Shown: positions 54,669 through 62,910 of the stretch, piece after piece
Layout: every line of letters starts with the position of its first letter
Numbering within the stretch: the first letter of the stretch is position 1
From: Listeria goaensis
GTDB lineage: Bacteria; Bacillota; Bacilli; Lactobacillales; Listeriaceae
DNA: 64,000 nucleotides
Direction of reading: 5' to 3'
Assembly: GCF_900186125.1 (NCBI RefSeq)
Contig: NZ_FYBQ01000012.1
Location: 27,033-91,032, forward strand
The notes under the pieces: generated by a model
The model's input: only the letters and a program-made list of their open reading frames with translations
Database searches by the model: none
Told to the model about the DNA's origin: nothing
Position numbers and translations under genes: made by a program

Positions 54669-55676
54669 TTGAGAGTACTAAAACAACTAGGCGCTGATGC
54701 AGACATGGGCAAAAGTTTTACAGTAGCTAAAATTCTGAGAGTACTAAAACAACGTCACCGAGGTCGAAGTCGAGGTTATTGTTTTACAGTAGCTAAAATT
54801 CTGAGAGTACTAAAACTATTTAATGGGTAAAAGACCAAATAAAAGAGTTTTACAGTAGCTAAAATTCTGAGAGTACTAAAACTCGTACTCATTATATTGT
54901 GATGAGGAATTTGTTTTACAGTAGCTAAAATTCTGAGAGTACTAAAACATAAAATCACATCTGATGATAGCGGAAGAAGTTTTACAGTAGCTAAAATTCT
55001 GAGAGTACTAAAACTCCCACACTTCTATATCTATCCAGCCCATAGGTTTTACAGTAGCTAAAATTCTGAGAGTACTAAAACTACCTGTGAGCGAATAGCC
55101 AACTGCTTTTTGTTTTACAGTAGCTAAAATTCTGAGAGTACTAAAACGCTACTGTGGTATACTGTCTAAATTCTCTCGTTTTACAGTAGCTAAAATTCTG
55201 AGAGTACTAAAACAAAATGAAAGAATTAAACAAAACGAAGCTGGTTTTACAGTAGCTAAAATTCTGAGAGTACTAAAACTACCGCCGAATTTTGAGGCGA
55301 GACCTTGATGTTTTACAGTAGCTAAAATTCTGAGAGTACTAAAACCAGGTGCCTCGGTTTCGAATAAACTTGGTTGTTTTACAGTAGCTAAAATTCTGAG
55401 AGTACTAAAACGGTTCTTACGCTCTAACTCAAAAGCCTTGGGGTTTTACAGTAGCTAAAATTCTGAGAGTACTAAAACTACGGCACCACCGCCAACAGTC
55501 ACATCTAAGTTTTACAGTAGCTAAAATTCTGAGAGTACTAAAACCTGCATGGAAAATATTAGCAAATGAATCTGGTTTTACAGTAGCTAAAATTCTGAGA
55601 GTACTAAAACACGTTTCCTCATCAGGTAAAGAAGCTAAGGGTTTTACAGTAGCTAAAATTCTGAGAGTACTAAAAC
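54669..55676 (-). CRISPR. Type II-A CRISPR array, left (15 full repeats)
   Basis: Fifteen identical 36-bp repeats start at 54715, 54781, 54847, 54913, 54979, 55046, 55112, 55178, 55244, 55310, 55376, 55443, 55509, 55575 and 55641, plus a truncated one at 54669-54684. There are fifteen spacers of 30-31 bp. The crRNA strand is the minus strand (repeat begins GTTTTAGTACTCTCAG), shown by the truncated repeat lying at the left, the leader at the right, and the tracrRNA anti-repeat. The repeat is the exact reverse complement of those in the right array, so both feed the same Cas9. Confidence 0.97.
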
Positions 55677-55725
55677 CTCAAATTCGTCAATTTAAGGTTC
55701 TATAAACTACTTTATTTTTATTATA
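55677..55725 (-). promoter_or_regulatory. Leader and -10 box of the left II-A array
   Basis: On the minus strand the leader ends AATTTGAG directly before the first repeat; ATTTGAG is the known leader-anchoring motif of many II-A arrays. A TATAAT (55720-55725) would start transcription into the array. The stretch AGTAGTTT...AACCTT is shared with the right leader, but eight extra bases separate AACCTT from AATTTGAG here. Confidence 0.75.
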
Positions 55726-55737
55726 ACACAGAATATA

Positions 55738-55767
55738 TTGGATTTTCTATTCGCTAAATTGTATAAT
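55738..55767 (+). promoter_or_regulatory. Promoter of cas9
   Basis: TTGGAT (55738-55743), 18 bp, TATAAT (55762-55767), 35 bp before the cas9 start. It diverges from the left-array promoter within about 40 bp. Confidence 0.7.
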
Positions 55768-55801
55768 TTGATTAGTACACAAGGTGAGAGGAGATCATCA
55801 T

Positions 55802-58800
55802 ATGAGAAAATTGGTTTTAGGCCTAGATATTGGTGTTGCTTCAGTAGGATGGGGAATTATAGACGCTACAAATGGGGAAGTAATAGATACTGGGGTAAGA
55901 TTATTTAGTAGTCGGGACGCTTCAGCTAATGAAGATAGGAGAATTAACCGTCAATCTAGACGCTTAACTAGACGTAAAAAGCATCGAAGAGAAAGAATTA
56001 AACATTTACTTATGGAAAATGGTATAAGTACTTGTAATAAAGTGAATGAAAACCCTTACGAGTTAAGAGTGAAGGGGCTACATGAAGAACTAGAAGTATC
56101 AGAAATTTATACTGCACTAATGCACTTAGCTAAACGCCGAGGGATTTCTTATTTAGATGATGTAATTGAAGAAGGTGCAATCAAATCTGAGCATTTAAAG
56201 GAAAATATGAAAGAATTAGAAAGTGGAAAATTACCTTGCGAAATACAGTTGGAACGTTTTGAGAAATATGGTCAAGTTCGAGGGATTATAGAAATTGAAG
56301 ATCATACAGATAATAGTAGTTTTCTTGTTAACATTTTCCCGACAAAAAGTTATATCGATGAGGCTAGAAAGATTTTATCTACGCAACAAGCTTTTCATAA
56401 ACAAATAACGGATGATTTCATCAATAAATTTATAGAAATTATGACTTCTAAACGAGAATATTTCATTGGTCCTGGAAATGAAAATAGCAGAACTGATTAT
56501 GGTGTTTATCGAACGAATGGAGAAACGTGGGATAATTTATTTGAAATACTTATTGGGAAATGCAGTGTTTTCCCTGAGGAAACTCGAGCTGCACGTTCGT
56601 CGTACGTAGCACAAGAATTTAATCTATTAAATGATTTAAATAATTTGAAGATTTCTGGTTTAGAATCGGGTAAATTATCAAAAGATCACAAACATGACAT
56701 CATCAATAAGGTAAAGAATAGCAAAAAGATGGGTACAAAAGATTTATTAAAGTATATTGCATCAATTTGCGACTGCGAAATAGAGGACATACAAGGTTAT
56801 GGAATTGATAAGAATAGGAAACCTAAAATGCATACTTTTGAAAATTATCGTAAAGTACATAATGCATTAATTGATGCGGAAGTGGATATGCGGCTTTCTG
56901 AGGATGATTATGATGAACTCATGAAGATTATGACACTCAATTCAGAAACACTTGAAATTAAAAAGCAATGCAATGAGAAGCTACCTAATATTAAAGCAGA
57001 ATACTTAGAAGTTTGTTTGCAATTAAATAAAAAAGGTGCTTTTTCAGGTTGGCATTCACTATCTTTAAAGGCTATGAAAGCAATGATTCCAGAATTATAT
57101 GAAACAAGTAAAAATCAAATGCAAATTATCCACACAATGCAGTTAAGCAAAGTGAAAATACATTCTTTGAAACAAGAAAAATATATTAATAGTGATGCAA
57201 TTCTTAAAGAGATTTATAATCCAATTGCGGCTAGAAGTATTAGGCAAACAATTAAAGTCACGAATGCGATTTTAAAAAAACATGGTGAATTGGATAGTGT
57301 TATTATCGAAATGCCTAGAGAATATCAGACAAGTGAAGAAGAAAAAAAGATGATTGAAAAGTTCCAAAGAGAAAATGAAAAAGAGAAGAAAGCAGCTTTA
57401 ATACGAGCAAGGGAAGAATATGCTTTTCCAGATGAAGCTTTTCGGAATCACAAAGAACTAGCAACAAAGCTGCGGTTATGGTATCAGCAAGATCAATTCT
57501 GTTTATATAGTGGTAAAAGGATATCGATTGTAGATTTAGTCCGTGAACATAACATGTTTGAGGTTGACCATATTATTCCTCAGTCGATTTCTTTAGACGA
57601 TAGTTTGAATAATAAAGTACTTTGCTTTTCAGGGGAAAATCAAAGAAAAGGTCAGCAAACACCATTTTATTATTATAAAAGTAAGTCAGGAAATTGGACT
57701 TATGAGCAGTATAAACAATCTGTTGAAAAACTATTTCAAAATAAGAAAATCTCGAATAAAAAGAAAGAACTCCTATTATTTGAAGAAGATATTAATAAAT
57801 GGGATGTTAGGAGAGGTTTTATTGCTCGTAATCTTGTGGATACACGTTATGCTTCAAGGGTAGTCTTAAATAGTTTCCAACAATATTTTAGTAATCGAGA
57901 TATGAATACTAAAGTTAAGGTCGTACGAGGTAAGTTTACCTCCCAACTTAGAAAAAAATGGGGGATTTCTAAAAATCGAAATGAAAGCCATTCACATCAT
58001 GCTGTTGATGCGCTAATTGTTGCAGCAACTGCTAATTTACGTCTTTGGAATAAAGCATCTACAGGAGTCTCAGACGAAGGGAAACTTTACGATAAAGAAA
58101 CAGGTGAAATTTTACCATTTGAAAAGCTAACAATAGATGAATACAATAAAATGATGAATAAAGAGCCGTTTTTGAACTTTAAAACAAGTTTGCAAGGCAT
58201 TGAAGAACGCGTTAAATACTCTTACAAAGTAAGTAAGAAAGCAAATCGTAAAATTAGTGATGCGACAATTTATTCGACTCGTGAATGGGAAGGTGCCGAA
58301 TATGTTGTTGGCAAAATTAAAAACATTTATGATACGAAAACATATGTTGACCAATTTAAGAAACGTTACATTAAAAATAAGGAAAAATTTTTAATGTATC
58401 AACATGATCCACAAACATTTGCTATTCTTGAAGAAATTATGAACACATATCCTGATGCTGACAACCCGTTTTTAGCCTATAAAAAAGAACATGGATTGAT
58501 TCGGAAATATTCTAAAAAGGGGGAGGGGGCACCAGTGACAAGCTTGAAATTTATTGATAATGCTTTGGGACAGAAAATAGATATAACTGATAAAAATAAA
58601 GCAGCGTTGCCGAAAAATAAAAAAGTTGTGTTGCAATCAATTACTCCTTATCGTGCAGATGTTTATTATGATGAAGTGAAAAATCAATTTTATTTAATCG
58701 GTGTTAAATATAGCTTGTTTTCATTTTCAAAGCAAGGATATTTGATTGATGGAAAGGCTTACCAAGAACTCTTGGAGAATGCGCAAATTCACGATGAAAT

Positions 58801-59083
58801 GAAGTTCTGTTTCAGCTTATATCGTGAAGATATTATTGAATTTGGTGAAGATACTAGTAGCTTACAACGTTATCGTTTTTGGTCGAAAAGTGAAAGTGGT
58901 AAGAATCGTATAGAGGTAAAACCCATAGAGAAGGCCGAATATCCAAAGCAAACAATGCCAACTATTACCAAAAAAACAAGAGTTTTTAACAAATATCAAA
59001 CGGATGTGCTTGGTAATTTATTTAAAGTTGAAAAAGAAAAAGATCCGCGAATAACATTGAGTAATATCGTGAAAATTAAATAA
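55802..59083 (+). CDS. cas9: Cas9 (compact type II-A)
   Basis: A 1093-residue Cas9. RuvC-I is at the N-terminus (VLGLDIGVASVGWG, D9). An arginine-rich bridge helix lies at about 46-70. RuvC-II has E503 (VIIEMPRE). The HNH nuclease has H590 (EVDHIIPQS) and N613 (GENQRKGQQTP). RuvC-III has H733 and D736 (SHHAVDAL). The C-terminal wedge/PAM-interacting region has no insertion or break. All catalytic residues are present. Size, tracrRNA position and the long Csn2 resemble the S. thermophilus CRISPR1 group rather than the 1330-1370 residue Cas9 known from L. innocua. The ATG at 55802, eight bases after AGGAG, is preferred over a GTG 18 bp upstream. It is a complete RNA-guided double-strand nuclease. 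Confidence 0.97.
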   Translation: MRKLVLGLDIGVASVGWGIIDATNGEVIDTGVRLFSSRDASANEDRRINRQSRRLTRRKKHRRERIKHLLMENGISTCNKVNENPYELRVKGLHEELEVSEIYTALMHLAKRRGISYLDDVIEEGAIKSEHLKENMKELESGKLPCEIQLERFEKYGQVRGIIEIEDHTDNSSFLVNIFPTKSYIDEARKILSTQQAFHKQITDDFINKFIEIMTSKREYFIGPGNENSRTDYGVYRTNGETWDNLFEILIGKCSVFPEETRAARSSYVAQEFNLLNDLNNLKISGLESGKLSKDHKHDIINKVKNSKKMGTKDLLKYIASICDCEIEDIQGYGIDKNRKPKMHTFENYRKVHNALIDAEVDMRLSEDDYDELMKIMTLNSETLEIKKQCNEKLPNIKAEYLEVCLQLNKKGAFSGWHSLSLKAMKAMIPELYETSKNQMQIIHTMQLSKVKIHSLKQEKYINSDAILKEIYNPIAARSIRQTIKVTNAILKKHGELDSVIIEMPREYQTSEEEKKMIEKFQRENEKEKKAALIRAREEYAFPDEAFRNHKELATKLRLWYQQDQFCLYSGKRISIVDLVREHNMFEVDHIIPQSISLDDSLNNKVLCFSGENQRKGQQTPFYYYKSKSGNWTYEQYKQSVEKLFQNKKISNKKKELLLFEEDINKWDVRRGFIARNLVDTRYASRVVLNSFQQYFSNRDMNTKVKVVRGKFTSQLRKKWGISKNRNESHSHHAVDALIVAATANLRLWNKASTGVSDEGKLYDKETGEILPFEKLTIDEYNKMMNKEPFLNFKTSLQGIEERVKYSYKVSKKANRKISDATIYSTREWEGAEYVVGKIKNIYDTKTYVDQFKKRYIKNKEKFLMYQHDPQTFAILEEIMNTYPDADNPFLAYKKEHGLIRKYSKKGEGAPVTSLKFIDNALGQKIDITDKNKAALPKNKKVVLQSITPYRADVYYDEVKNQFYLIGVKYSLFSFSKQGYLIDGKAYQELLENAQIHDEMKFCFSLYREDIIEFGEDTSSLQRYRFWSKSESGKNRIEVKPIEKAEYPKQTMPTITKKTRVFNKYQTDVLGNLFKVEKEKDPRITLSNIVKIK

Positions 59084-59088
59084 AGTTC

Positions 59089-59117
59089 TTGACTTTTTAG
59101 CGATAGGGAGATAAAAT
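59089..59117 (+). promoter_or_regulatory. Promoter of tracrRNA
   Basis: TTGACT (59089-59094), 17 bp, TAAAAT (59112-59117), immediately after the cas9 stop. Predicted start at about 59124. Confidence 0.8.
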
Positions 59118-59123
59118 GAAAAT

Positions 59124-59219
59124 GCAAGGACGCTTGCTACAGTAGCTAAAATTCTGAGAACCTACTGAAATAAGGCTTTATGCCGAAATCGCTCTCCCAT
59201 TTTATGGGGGAGTTTTTTT
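59124..59219 (+). ncRNA. tracrRNA
   Basis: Bases 59139-59160 (ACAGTAGCTAAAATTCTGAG and flanks) are the anti-repeat, complementary to the crRNA repeat strand. After a bulge, CTACTGAAATAAGGCTTTATGCCGAAATC forms the nexus-like hairpin (GGC/GCC). A terminator CTCTCCCAT/ATGGGGGAG with T7 (59192-59218) ends it. It lies between cas9 and cas1 on the plus strand with its own promoter, as in S. thermophilus CRISPR1-like loci. It guides crRNA maturation with RNase III and loading into Cas9. Confidence 0.93.
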
Positions 59220-59249
59220 GTTTTAAACAGCTAGAAGGAGGAAATATTT

Positions 59250-60161
59250 ATGACTTGGCGTACTGTGTTGGTAAAAGATAGTGAGCATATAAAGTTAAAA
59301 CTAGATAGCGTAGTTATTTTAAAAGAAGAATATGAATACGTAATACCTCTTAGTGATATTTCAATTATTGTTCTTGAAGGTCTACAGACAAATATAACAA
59401 CAAGATTATTATCTGCTTTGGCAAGTTATAATATTAGTCTTATAGTTTGCGACCATACGTACACCCCTACAGGAATTTATCATAGCTACAACGGACATTC
59501 ACGTGCTAGTAAGATGATTCAAGCCCAAATTTCTTGGGATGAAAAAATGAAAGGTGAATGCTGGCGACATATTATTAAACAAAAAATCTACGGACAATCT
59601 CAAGTGCTTTCTCTAGTAAAAACGGATGAAGAACCTATACAAAAACTAAAGAAATATATATCTGAAATCGAGCATTATGATAAATCAAATCGGGAAGGAC
59701 ATGCTGCTAAAATTTATTTTAATGCCCTATTCGGAAAGGATTTTACAAGGCAGGATGATGAACTACCAATTAATGCAGGGCTGAATTATGGTTATAGTAT
59801 TTTTAGAGCTCAAATCGCTAGGCTCGTAGTTGCGTATGGTCTACAACCGATGTTAGGGATTTTTCATCGAAGTGAGTATAATCAGTTTAATCTGGTTGAT
59901 GACTTAATCGAGCCTTTCCGACCATTTGTGGATGTTTGGGTATACGAGAACATGCGCAAAGAAAAATTCTTAACATTTGAAAATCGAGCAGCATTAATAA
60001 ACCTTTTAAACATGCGCACAAAATATAAAAATGGTCACTATACACTGCTTGTTATTATGGAGAAATACATTCAAGATTTTATTAACTACATGGAAACAGG
60101 TGATTTAAGCAAAATTAATGTGATTGATATAAAAAGCTTCGAGGGGGCTTCTAAAAAGTGA
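59250..60161 (+). CDS. cas1: Cas1 (type II-A)
   Basis: A 303-residue Cas1 integrase. The N-terminal beta domain is MTWRTVLVKDSEHIKLKLD, and the C-terminal helical domain has metal ligands E149 (SNREGHAAKIYF), H206 (GIFHRSEYNQFN) and E221 (DLIEPFRP), equal to the known II-A positions. It integrates new spacers at the leader end with Cas2, aided by Cas9, tracrRNA and Csn2. SD AAGGAGGAAA lies before the ATG. It overlaps cas2 by 4 bp. In contrast to the I-B cas1 it is complete. Confidence 0.96.
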   Translation: MTWRTVLVKDSEHIKLKLDSVVILKEEYEYVIPLSDISIIVLEGLQTNITTRLLSALASYNISLIVCDHTYTPTGIYHSYNGHSRASKMIQAQISWDEKMKGECWRHIIKQKIYGQSQVLSLVKTDEEPIQKLKKYISEIEHYDKSNREGHAAKIYFNALFGKDFTRQDDELPINAGLNYGYSIFRAQIARLVVAYGLQPMLGIFHRSEYNQFNLVDDLIEPFRPFVDVWVYENMRKEKFLTFENRAALINLLNMRTKYKNGHYTLLVIMEKYIQDFINYMETGDLSKINVIDIKSFEGASKK

Positions 60162-60481
60162 GGTATGACGTAATGAGAGTTATTTGTTTTTTTGATTTAC
60201 CAACTGAAACCGTAAAACAAAAAAGAATGTATCGTTATTTCCGAAAAACATTAATTAATAATGGTTTTGAAATGCTCCAGTATTCTGTGTATGTGAGAAC
60301 ATGTCCAAATCGGGTTTTTGCTAAAAAATATTATAAAAGAATTGCCGCCAAGTCGCCTAATGAAGGGCATATTCGATTATTAACAGTGACTGAGAAACAA
60401 TTTGAAGATATGATTTTAATAGTAGGTGAGAAAGCTCAGCAGGAAGAAAAAATAGGCGCTAATCGGATGGTGATTTTATGA
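60158..60481 (+). CDS. cas2: Cas2 (type II-A)
   Basis: A 107-residue Cas2, MRYDVMRVICFFDLPTETVKQKRMYRYFRKTL-type, ferredoxin fold with the conserved Asp in FFDLPT, and LLTVTEKQFEDMIL near the C-terminus as in II-A Cas2. GTG start overlapping the cas1 stop; an internal ATG five codons later is possible. The II-A family normally has the longer N-terminus, so the GTG is kept. It overlaps csn2. Confidence 0.94.
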   Translation: MRYDVMRVICFFDLPTETVKQKRMYRYFRKTLINNGFEMLQYSVYVRTCPNRVFAKKYYKRIAAKSPNEGHIRLLTVTEKQFEDMILIVGEKAQQEEKIGANRMVIL

Positions 60482-61539
60482 GTAAGTTTACTTTTTCAAA
60501 TCCTAAGTTAAAACGGGTAGAAATGGAGTTTTCTCAACTCACACAAGTTATTGGTGATAACACGGAATTAAAGCAACAGCTTTGGCAAAACATGTCATGG
60601 TATTTAAGCAAGCATAAATATACAGAATCAGAATTAAGCATTTTAAATTACTCTGAACCTCAAATTTGGGAAGATGGTAATGACCTGTCTAGAAATAAGT
60701 TTCGGACAATCATAATTGAGTCTATCACTGATATTCATGGGTTGCTAAATGCAAATAAAGGAACACCAACTTTTGATGTGTTAAATCAGATGATGGCAAA
60801 GCTGGAAATATCAAAGTATATAGAAAAGATTAATCAAGAAATGTCTCAAATTGAGAAGCAATTAAATGCCAATGAAGAATTACAAAAATTGAACGAAGAA
60901 CAGAAGTATAAATGGAAGGTTGTTGTGGAGGAATTTAATTCAAAATCACTGCTCCAGAAAAATGTATCATTCACACCAATGTATCAAGATGGAGCATATG
61001 CAACTGAATATATTGATGGGTACACAAAATACATGATTTTATTGGATTTGTTAGAAATAAATCTTGAAACTTCTAGTGAAACCATATTGCTAATGATTAA
61101 AAATATTGATGATACGTTACGTTATAATGAATTCGAGGAAGTCATGGATCTCATAAAACAACTTACACTAAAATATTCTAATTTTTACTGCATGGTATTT
61201 CCAAGTCAAATCGGATACGTTTATGTTAGCGAAGAATACATTGATAGTATATTAGTTATGGGTGAAGAAGCACACTCATTATTTGATAGCGTTACTTTAT
61301 ATGAACGTGTCTGTTCTCATTATCCGGATAAAATTATGCCAACTTATCATGAATTTTTATCATGTTTAAAAATTGTTGCGCCATATTTATTTACGAGCAA
61401 AAAACAAAGTATTCGAATGAATGTTAAAGAGTTAGTTTTAATTAAATTAATCAACGAATTATTCCAATACTTTGAGTTTACTCCAGCTCCGGCAATGCTT
61501 CATAGTCAACTAGAGTATAATTTTTTGTATGAAAGCTAA
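60478..61539 (+). CDS. csn2: Csn2, long form (type II-A)
   Basis: A 353-residue protein occupying the csn2 position after cas2, with an overlapping start. It is helix-rich with a coiled-coil segment (IEKINQEMSQIEKQLNANEELQKLNEEQKYKW) and a C-terminal alpha/beta half (YMILLDLLEINLETSS, YCMVFPSQIGYVYV). Its size fits the long Csn2 type of the S. thermophilus CRISPR1 group rather than the 220-residue SpyCsn2. Csn2 forms a ring that binds DNA ends during spacer acquisition. The assignment rests on position and length; sequence conservation in this family is low. The right-array leader starts at its stop. Confidence 0.85.
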   Translation: MSKFTFSNPKLKRVEMEFSQLTQVIGDNTELKQQLWQNMSWYLSKHKYTESELSILNYSEPQIWEDGNDLSRNKFRTIIIESITDIHGLLNANKGTPTFDVLNQMMAKLEISKYIEKINQEMSQIEKQLNANEELQKLNEEQKYKWKVVVEEFNSKSLLQKNVSFTPMYQDGAYATEYIDGYTKYMILLDLLEINLETSSETILLMIKNIDDTLRYNEFEEVMDLIKQLTLKYSNFYCMVFPSQIGYVYVSEEYIDSILVMGEEAHSLFDSVTLYERVCSHYPDKIMPTYHEFLSCLKIVAPYLFTSKKQSIRMNVKELVLIKLINELFQYFEFTPAPAMLHSQLEYNFLYES

Positions 61540-61593
61540 TAAGTTTTATGATAAGATAGAAAATATCAGTAGTTTTTAAAACCTTAATTTGAG
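61540..61593 (+). promoter_or_regulatory. Leader of the right II-A array
   Basis: Only 54 bp separate the csn2 stop from the first repeat. It ends AATTTGAG at the repeat and contains AGTAGTTTTTAAAACCTTAA, matching the left leader with two mismatches and lacking its 8-bp insert. TAAGAT (61552-61557) lies where the left leader has TATAAT. Confidence 0.75.
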
Positions 61594-62411
61594 GTTTTAG
61601 TACTCTCAGAATTTTAGCTACTGTAAAACTTGGAACTATCGATGTAATTAAATTAATGCGTTTTAGTACTCTCAGAATTTTAGCTACTGTAAAACTCATG
61701 AACAGACGGGAACATATAAGGTAGCGTTTTAGTACTCTCAGAATTTTAGCTACTGTAAAACGCAACCTCTTTCGGGCAAACCGGCCAGCTCGTTTTAGTA
61801 CTCTCAGAATTTTAGCTACTGTAAAACTCTAAAGTTGTTTCCCACCCGTAAAATTTAGTTTTAGTACTCTCAGAATTTTAGCTACTGTAAAACGTGATGG
61901 AGTATATATTCGCTTTAAAAGTAGTTTTAGTACTCTCAGAATTTTAGCTACTGTAAAACGATTCAGGGGAAAGCTCGGCAACGGAATCGGTTTTAGTACT
62001 CTCAGAATTTTAGCTACTGTAAAACTCGACATCATAAGAACAGATTTGTTATCTAGTTTTAGTACTCTCAGAATTTTAGCTACTGTAAAACGTACGGCGC
62101 TGGGTACACCTCTGGGTACGGGTTTTAGTACTCTCAGAATTTTAGCTACTGTAAAACAGGCTGCTGTCTTTGCGTCTTGTTTGGTCAGTTTTAGTACTCT
62201 CAGAATTTTAGCTACTGTAAAACGCGCACCTCTTAAATTTGCATAACTTAAATGTTTTAGTACTCTCAGAATTTTAGCTACTGTAAAACGCGCACCTCTT
62301 AAATTTGCATAACTTAAATGTTTTAGTACTCTCAGAATTTTAGCTACTGTAAAACATTAGGATTTTCGTACTACGTCACTGGAGTGTTTTAGTACTCTCA
62401 GAATTTTAGCT
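61594..62411 (+). CRISPR. Type II-A CRISPR array, right (12 full repeats)
   Basis: Twelve identical 36-bp repeats occur every 66 bp from 61594 to 62320, and a thirteenth at 62386 is cut after about 26 bp. All twelve spacers are 30 bp. The crRNA strand is plus (GTTTTAGTACTCTCAG). Spacers 10 (62224-62253) and 11 (62290-62319) are identical, a duplicated repeat-spacer unit near the old end. The leader is at 61540-61593. Confidence 0.97.
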
Positions 62412-62910
62412 CTAAAGCTGATACATTTTTTGTTCGCTTGCTATGAAACTTAATATGTGAATTATTTCACGAATGAAGAAACTTGTTTTTTTGAAAAAAA
62501 TTAACTGATTTGAAGTAGGTGTGCAATCTACTTCTTTTTAGTTGTATCCAAGTTACTATGAGCTAAAGGGACTAAAGACTATCGAATGTATTTAAAATCC
62601 TGATTTTATCCAACTTTTTATTCAATAAGAACCAAAAGAACTATTTTTATCAGAAAGCTACTTTTTACTTTATTTTTTCCACATTACTCATTATATTATA
62701 GATAATCAACTAGAGAATCTGGTAGTCAGGCGAAGGAGGGGTGCATAATTCTGAAAAATTAATATCGTGTTTTTAGGCAAAGAAATTGTTCGGTCTTTGT
62801 AGATGTTAAGGGAAGCATACGCAAATTTTTATGAACAGTTGTGATAAACATAGGGGGCCCTTTCATGGATTTTCAATACTCGCCGAAGGGATACGGCGAT
62901 AGGGGGAAAA
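62412..62910. other. Intergenic region between right array and surface protein gene
   Basis: A terminator lies at 62512-62539. Downstream is AT-rich sequence with no believable gene. The last 50 bases before the ATG contain a CGCCG/CGGCG hairpin (62881-62898) adjacent to the ribosome site AGGGGG, which might influence translation of the surface protein. Confidence 0.45.
62512..62539 (+). terminator. Terminator after the right II-A array
   Basis: GAAGTAG and CTACTTC pair around GTGTGCAAT, followed by TTTTTAG. Confidence 0.7.

Noticed and set aside
54776..54958. Small reading frames with repeated FSTLRILATVK or FTVAKILRVLK peptides (also at 61478-62246)
   Set aside because: They are translations of the II-A CRISPR repeat in different frames and strands.
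59097..59140. A long tracrRNA form that could guide Cas9 to its own promoter
   Set aside because: I compared the bases before the anti-repeat with the cas9 promoter region and saw no match long enough to act as a guide.
54669..62411. Self-targeting spacers against genes in this window
   Set aside because: By eye no spacer of either CRISPR type matches the sequence outside the arrays; an exact search of the whole genome was not possible here.
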